DNA of 64,000 nucleotides from NCBI RefSeq assembly GCF_006547145.1, contig NZ_CP041244.1:3720001-3784000 (forward strand). The letters are read 5' to 3'. The position numbers and the translations under genes are program-made. A model generated the notes under the pieces. It was not told where the DNA came from and ran no database searches. It worked only from the letters and a program-made list of their open reading frames with translations. This document shows, in pieces, positions 59,917 through 64,000 of the stretch (position 1 is its first letter; the number at the start of each line of letters is the position of its first letter). Source of the DNA: Actinomadura sp. WMMA1423 (GTDB lineage: Bacteria > Actinomycetota > Actinomycetes > Streptosporangiales > Streptosporangiaceae).

Positions 59917-61062
59917 TCAGATGCGCTCGATGATGGTGGCGTTGGCCTGGCCGCCGCCCTCGCACATCGTCTGGAGGCCGTAGCGGCCGCCGGTGCGCTC
60001 CAGCTCGTGCAGCAGCTTGGTCATCAGGACGCCGCCGGTGGCGCCGAGCGGGTGCCCGAGGGCGATCGCGCCGCCGTTGGGGTTGGTCTTGTCCAGCGAG
60101 GCGCCGGTGTCGTGCGCCCACGCCATCGGGACCGGGGCGAACGCCTCGTTGACCTCGAAGACGTCGATGTCGTCGATCTTCAGCCCGGCGCGGTCCAGTG
60201 CCTTCTCGGTGGCGGGGATCGGGCCGGTCAGCATGTAGACCGGGTCGGAGCCGCACACCGCGAGGGTGTGGATGCGGGCGCGCGGGGTGAGGTTGTACCG
60301 CTTGACGGCCTCCTCGGAGGCGATCAGCACCGCGGAGGCGCCGACCGAGATCTGCGAGGCGACGGCGGCGGTGATGCGGCCGCCCTCGCGCAGCGTCTTC
60401 AGGCCCGCCATCTTCTCCATCGTGGTGTCGGGACGGGCCCCCTCGTCCTTGGCCAGCCCGGCGATGGGGGCGATCTCGCGGTCGAAGTAGCCGGCCTCGA
60501 TGGCCTTGGCGGCGCGCTGGTGGCTCTCCAGCGCGAACCTCTCCAGGTCCTCGCGGGAGAAGCCCCACTTCTCCGCCATCAGCTCCGCGCCGCGGAACTG
60601 GGAGATCTCCTGCATGCCGTAGCGCTCGGCCCAGCCCTCGCCGTACGGGAAGGGCATGCCCTTCTCCATGGCCATGGCGACGGACGAGCCCATCGGGACG
60701 ATCGCCATCTGCTCGACGCCGGAGGCGACGACGAGGTCCTGCGTCCCCGACAGGACACCCTGGGCGGCGAAGTGGATCGCCTGCTGGGACGATCCGCACT
60801 GCCGGTCGATGGTCACGCCGGGGACGCTCTCCGGAAGGCCGGCCGAGAGCCACGCGGTGCGCGCGATGTCGAGGGACTGCGGGCCGACCTGCATGACACA
60901 GCCCATGATCACGTCTTCGACCCCGGAGGGGTCGACTCCGGTGCGGTTCACGAGCTCCTTGAGCACGTGGGCCCCGAGGTCGGCGGGGTGGACGTCCTTG
61001 AGAGCGCCCTTCTTGGTACCGACGGGGGTACGGACCGCGCCGACGATGTACGCCTCGGCCAC
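59917..61062 (-). CDS. Acetyl-CoA acetyltransferase (thiolase)
   Basis: The 381-residue enzyme cleaves or joins acyl-CoA with acetyl-CoA. It has the nucleophile cysteine in DRQCGSSQQAI, NGGAIALGHPLGATGGVL with the active histidine, and the C-terminal MCEGGGQANATII with the second cysteine. Length and motifs fit the FadA/steroid-type group. ATG 61062 is clear. With the downstream hydratase and the acyl-CoA dehydrogenase in this window it would complete much of a beta-oxidation round. Confidence 0.94.
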   Translation of the reverse strand: MAEAYIVGAVRTPVGTKKGALKDVHPADLGAHVLKELVNRTGVDPSGVEDVIMGCVMQVGPQSLDIARTAWLSAGLPESVPGVTIDRQCGSSQQAIHFAAQGVLSGTQDLVVASGVEQMAIVPMGSSVAMAMEKGMPFPYGEGWAERYGMQEISQFRGAELMAEKWGFSREDLERFALESHQRAAKAIEAGYFDREIAPIAGLAKDEGARPDTTMEKMAGLKTLREGGRITAAVASQISVGASAVLIASEEAVKRYNLTPRARIHTLAVCGSDPVYMLTGPIPATEKALDRAGLKIDDIDVFEVNEAFAPVPMAWAHDTGASLDKTNPNGGAIALGHPLGATGGVLMTKLLHELERTGGRYGLQTMCEGGGQANATIIERI

Positions 61063-61173
61063 TACGCCTCCAAAATCTGGGGTTCCGTCCCGAAACCGAG
61101 TGTGATTCGGTTAGTCAGTATGAGATTACATCGCCCACGGCGCAACGCGATGTGAGCTGGGTCTCGGGGGAGC

Positions 61174-63210
61174 CTACGCTCCCCGCTCCGCGGCCCTCGT
61201 GCCGGGACCGAGGACCTCGCCGTCCGCCTCGTCGCCGAGGGACGCCTCCGCCAGCCGCGACAGGACGTCCGCCAGCTCGGGATGCTCCTCGGGGGCCCAG
61301 CCGTCCAGATGCCGGGCGAGCCCCTCGCGCCGGACGGCGAACAGCCGCTCGGCGGCGTCCCGTCCCGACGGGGTCACGGTGAGGGTGCCCTCCCGCCGCA
61401 GGACGTAACCGGCGTCGACGAGGCGGTCGACGTACGGGCGGCCCTGCTCGGCCGGGACGCCCGCGCGGTCGGCGAGGTCCGACCCGGTGACCGTCCCGTC
61501 CCTGGCGATCCGGCACAGGGCCCACACGCTGCCCGCGGGCAGGGAGACGCCCGAGTGCGCGGCCAGCCGGTCGTACATCTCGAAGGCCTTGGCGTCCCTG
61601 CGCATCAGCTCGCTCAGGGCCCGCTCCATCTCGTGCCTGGACGACCGGGCGGTCGGGGCCGCGCCGAAGCCCTCCCCGTAGTCGGGCGTCCGCGAGGTCT
61701 CCCGCAGCGGGACCTCGCGCAGGAACCAGGTCAGCACGAACGCGACGGCCGCCACAGGCACCGCCAACAGGAACACCGAGTCGATCGACTGCGCGTAGGC
61801 GTGCAGGACGGCGTCCTTGACCGCGACCGGGTACCGGTCGAGCAGCCTCGGGTTCCCCTGGACGGCGGCCGGGTCGAACCCCGGCGGCAGGACCCGCGCC
61901 AGATCCGCCACGTGCCCGGCGAGTTGACTGCTGAAGACCGAGCCGAACACCGCGACGCCGAACGACCCGCCGATCTGCCGGAAGAAGGTGACGCCGGACG
62001 TCGCCGAGCCGAGGTCCTCGTACGAGACCGCGTTCTGGACGGCGATGACGAGCACCTGCATGACCAGGCCGAGCCCGAAGCCGAGCAGCGCGAACCGCAG
62101 GCTCATGCTCAGGGTGCTGGAGTTCTCGTCCAGCGCCGAGCACAGGTACAGCGCCAACGCGATGATCGGCGTGCCGACCATCGGGAAGATCTTGTAGCGG
62201 CCGAACCGGGTGATCAGCTGGCCGGAGCCGATCGAGCTGAGCAGCATGCCGAGCATCATCGGCAGCAGGTAGACGCCCGACAGCGTGGGCGAGACCCCGT
62301 GCACCACCTGGAGGAAGATCGGCAGGAACGTCAGCGCGCCGAACATCGCGAAGCCGACCGCGAAGCTGATCGCGGCGCCGAGGGCGAAGACCGGGTGGCG
62401 CAGCAGCGCCGGCGGCATGACCGGCTCGGCGGCGCGCCGCTCGACCAGCACCCACACCGCGATCAGCGCCACCGAGCCGGCGGCCAGGCCGATGACCGGC
62501 GCCGACAGCCAGGGGTAGCGCGTCCCGCCCCAGGTCGTCACCAGCACCAGCCCCACGGCCCAGCCGACGATCAGCAATGTGCCGAGGTAGTCGATGCGGT
62601 GGCGCTCCCGCTCGCCCGTCGCATGCAGGACGGCGGCGATCACCGCCAGCGCCACCAGCCCGATGGGCAGGTTGATGTAGAACACCCAGCGCCACGTCAG
62701 GTTGTCGACGAACCAGCCGCCGAGCAGCGGGCCGCAGACGCTGGCCACGCCGAAGACGGCGCCGAACAGCCCCTGGTACCGGCCGCGTTCGCGGGGCGGC
62801 ACCACGTCCCCGACGATGGCGACGGCGAGCACCATCAGCCCGCCGCCGCCGAGGCCCTGCAGGGCGCGGAACACGATCAGTTCCGTCATGTTCTGCGACA
62901 GCCCGCACAGCGCCGAACCGATCAGGAAGATGACGATCGACGCCTGGAAGAGCCGCTTGCGGCCGTACTGGTCGCCGAGCTTGCCCCACAGCGGGGTCGA
63001 CGCCGTGGAGGACAGCAGGTACGCCGTGACGACCCACGACAGGTGGTTGAGCCCGCCGAGTTCGCTGACGATCGTCGGCAGCGCGGTGGAGACGATCGTC
63101 TGGTCCAGCGCCGCCAGCAGCATGGCGAGCATGAGGGCGCCGAGGACGACGTAGAGCTCCCTGCCCTTGGGCATGGCCCGCTCTTCCCGCGCCTCCGCCC
63201 TCACCGTCAT
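61174..63210 (-). CDS. DHA2-family MFS exporter fused to a MarR-like winged helix
   Basis: The 678-residue protein starts with a 14-helix EmrB/QacA-like transporter (about 20-520: LDQTIVSTALPTIVSELGG, then LWGKLGDQYGRKRLF). A cytosolic C-terminal region of about 150 residues follows. It resembles a MarR-type winged helix: SVWALCRIARDGTVTGSDLADRAG, GRPYVDRLVDAGYVLRREGTLTVT and AAERLFAVRREGLARHL. Membrane pumps with a DNA-binding-like tail are uncommon, though the tail may instead sense ligand. ATG 63210 is used; ATG 63174 is possible. An efflux role is likely. Confidence 0.88.
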   Translation of the reverse strand: MTVRAEAREERAMPKGRELYVVLGALMLAMLLAALDQTIVSTALPTIVSELGGLNHLSWVVTAYLLSSTASTPLWGKLGDQYGRKRLFQASIVIFLIGSALCGLSQNMTELIVFRALQGLGGGGLMVLAVAIVGDVVPPRERGRYQGLFGAVFGVASVCGPLLGGWFVDNLTWRWVFYINLPIGLVALAVIAAVLHATGERERHRIDYLGTLLIVGWAVGLVLVTTWGGTRYPWLSAPVIGLAAGSVALIAVWVLVERRAAEPVMPPALLRHPVFALGAAISFAVGFAMFGALTFLPIFLQVVHGVSPTLSGVYLLPMMLGMLLSSIGSGQLITRFGRYKIFPMVGTPIIALALYLCSALDENSSTLSMSLRFALLGFGLGLVMQVLVIAVQNAVSYEDLGSATSGVTFFRQIGGSFGVAVFGSVFSSQLAGHVADLARVLPPGFDPAAVQGNPRLLDRYPVAVKDAVLHAYAQSIDSVFLLAVPVAAVAFVLTWFLREVPLRETSRTPDYGEGFGAAPTARSSRHEMERALSELMRRDAKAFEMYDRLAAHSGVSLPAGSVWALCRIARDGTVTGSDLADRAGVPAEQGRPYVDRLVDAGYVLRREGTLTVTPSGRDAAERLFAVRREGLARHLDGWAPEEHPELADVLSRLAEASLGDEADGEVLGPGTRAAERGA

Positions 63211-63314
63211 GCCGCCGTCCCCCTGCCGCAGCCCCTGTGCCGGGTACGTGCGGGGAGGCCTACCCACGAGCCGGACGGGATCACGCGGCCCGTCCGGGGG
63301 CCGGGGAGGCGGGG

Positions 63315-63716
63315 TCAGCCCAGCAGGTCGCGGGCGACCTTCGCGGCGCCGATCGAGGCGGCCCCTCCGGCGACCCCGGCCGTTCCCGCGGTCACCCACA
63401 GCGGCAGGCCCTTGCGGGTCTTCAGCCCGCTCACGAGGTCGATCGAGTCGACGGCCAGGCCGATCCGCGCCCACAGCCGGCGGCCGGAGTCGTCGCGGCT
63501 GAGCAGGTAGCCCGCGCCGAGCGCGATCTCCCGGGCGGCGAACATCCGCACGACGAGGTCGCGGCCCGGGTCGGCGCCGCCGCCGAGGCCCATCAGCTTC
63601 ACGGTCACCCTCGGCACGGCGAGCGCCGCGAGCCCGAGCGCGACACGGCCGCGCGCCAGGTTGGCCGCCAGCTCGTCGACCCTGTCCCGGCTGTCTGTTT
63701 CCTTAGCATCTGCCAC
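63315..63716 (-). CDS. Small membrane-associated protein of unknown function
   Basis: The 133-residue protein has weakly hydrophobic stretches (ALGLAALAVPR and EIALGAGYLLS) and the conserved-looking FAAREIALGAGYLLSRDD and GLAVDSIDLVSGL. No named family is recognised with certainty. GTG 63716 is the only start compatible with the N-terminal charges. It is divergent from the last small gene with 106 bases between starts. Confidence 0.7.
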   Translation of the reverse strand: MADAKETDSRDRVDELAANLARGRVALGLAALAVPRVTVKLMGLGGGADPGRDLVVRMFAAREIALGAGYLLSRDDSGRRLWARIGLAVDSIDLVSGLKTRKGLPLWVTAGTAGVAGGAASIGAAKVARDLLG

Positions 63717-63822
63717 ACAGGTGAGGGTATCGGCCGACCGTCACCCCCCGACCGGCGGGTAACCCCCTCCTTACACGTCTATGGTTCAAGGAGGCGGCAA
63801 TCCCCCCGGAACGAAGGCGGCC

Positions 63823-63987
63823 ATGGACGAAGGCATCCTCGCTCTCATCGTCGTTTCACTCCTCGCCGCGTTCTGCGTGCGCTGGGCCGCGACGCGGCTC
63901 CGGCTTCCCATGCCGGGCCGGATGGCGGTCATCATCGTCTTCGTCATCGTCGTCCTGACGCTGTACGGGGAGCACCTGCGGAACTGA
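63823..63987 (+). CDS. Small single-helix membrane peptide
   Basis: ATG 63823 with the purine-rich upstream GAAGGCGG gives a 54-residue product. It has two hydrophobic stretches (GILALIVVSLLAAFCV and MAVIIVFVIVVLTLYG) separated by a basic loop, so it may cross the membrane twice. A longer form from ATG 63781 is possible. Function unknown. Confidence 0.6.
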   Translation: MDEGILALIVVSLLAAFCVRWAATRLRLPMPGRMAVIIVFVIVVLTLYGEHLRN

Positions 63988-64000
63988 GCCGGTGCCCGCA

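Overview
The window comes from a very GC-rich actinobacterium. Frequent GTG starts, start/stop overlaps of 1 to 8 nt, ANTAR, SpoIIE, XRE-DUF5753/DUF397, DUF2630 and SigE-type genes, and a short SepF-like protein fit a filamentous actinomycete. My inference is Streptosporangiales/Thermomonosporaceae (Actinomadura-like), but nothing here proves the genus. No rRNA, tRNA, CRISPR, transposase or phage gene was seen.

Layout. 1-3.7 kb: stress and signal proteins (ANTAR/GAF regulator, PAS-GAF-SpoIIE phosphatase). 3.7-8.3 kb: two prolyl-tRNA synthetases of different evolutionary type, transcribed divergently around a small two-gene operon, then a SepF-like gene. 8.4-11.1 kb: a DUF397/XRE/ATPase locus with a deletion scar that beheaded two divergent genes, then an orphan hemC. 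11.2-14.4 kb: ABC-F protein, DsbA-like oxidoreductase, ABM-like protein and a secreted SH3-like protein. 14.6-19.7 kb: a six-gene translationally coupled glycosylation operon (epimerase, two GT4 enzymes, two unknown proteins, one MurG-like transferase). 19.8-26.2 kb: Tat-type serine hydrolase, YceI, PAP2-diacylglycerol kinase, a Wzm/Wzt-like glycan exporter and a PEBP protein. 26.2-34.3 kb: ArsR-like regulator with a divergent MFS pump, KamA-family radical SAM enzyme, a membrane-protein/hydrolase/lipoprotein operon and an unusual PlsX. 34.3-46.4 kb: argS, LLM oxidoreductase, histone-H1-like repeat protein, a deoC/aldehyde dehydrogenase/inactive aldehyde dehydrogenase operon, SigE-type sigma factor with its membrane partner, acyl-CoA dehydrogenase and a methyltransferase. 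46.7-53.7 kb: LAL regulator, a second argS and a third ArgRS-like gene without its catalytic core, with a membrane gene. 53.9-64 kb: MFS pumps, ArsR/SRPBCC pair with clear operators, YcxB-like protein, thiolase, enoyl-CoA hydratase and a MFS-MarR fusion.

The most unusual region is 49.8-53.7 kb. A block holding a membrane-protein gene and an ArgRS gene appears to have duplicated in tandem, and each copy then lost the inside of a different gene. One copy keeps a full second ArgRS (598 aa) beside a roughly 50-bp fossil of the membrane gene. The other keeps the full membrane gene beside an intact 268-aa ORF that fuses the ArgRS N-terminal tRNA-binding domain directly to the anticodon-binding domain. 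The untranslated leader, with a near-perfect palindrome, is more conserved between copies than the coding regions. Together with the two ProRS genes, five aminoacyl-tRNA-synthetase-derived genes lie within 50 kb. This suggests tRNA-charging redundancy, drug insensitivity or tRNA-based regulation, all untested.
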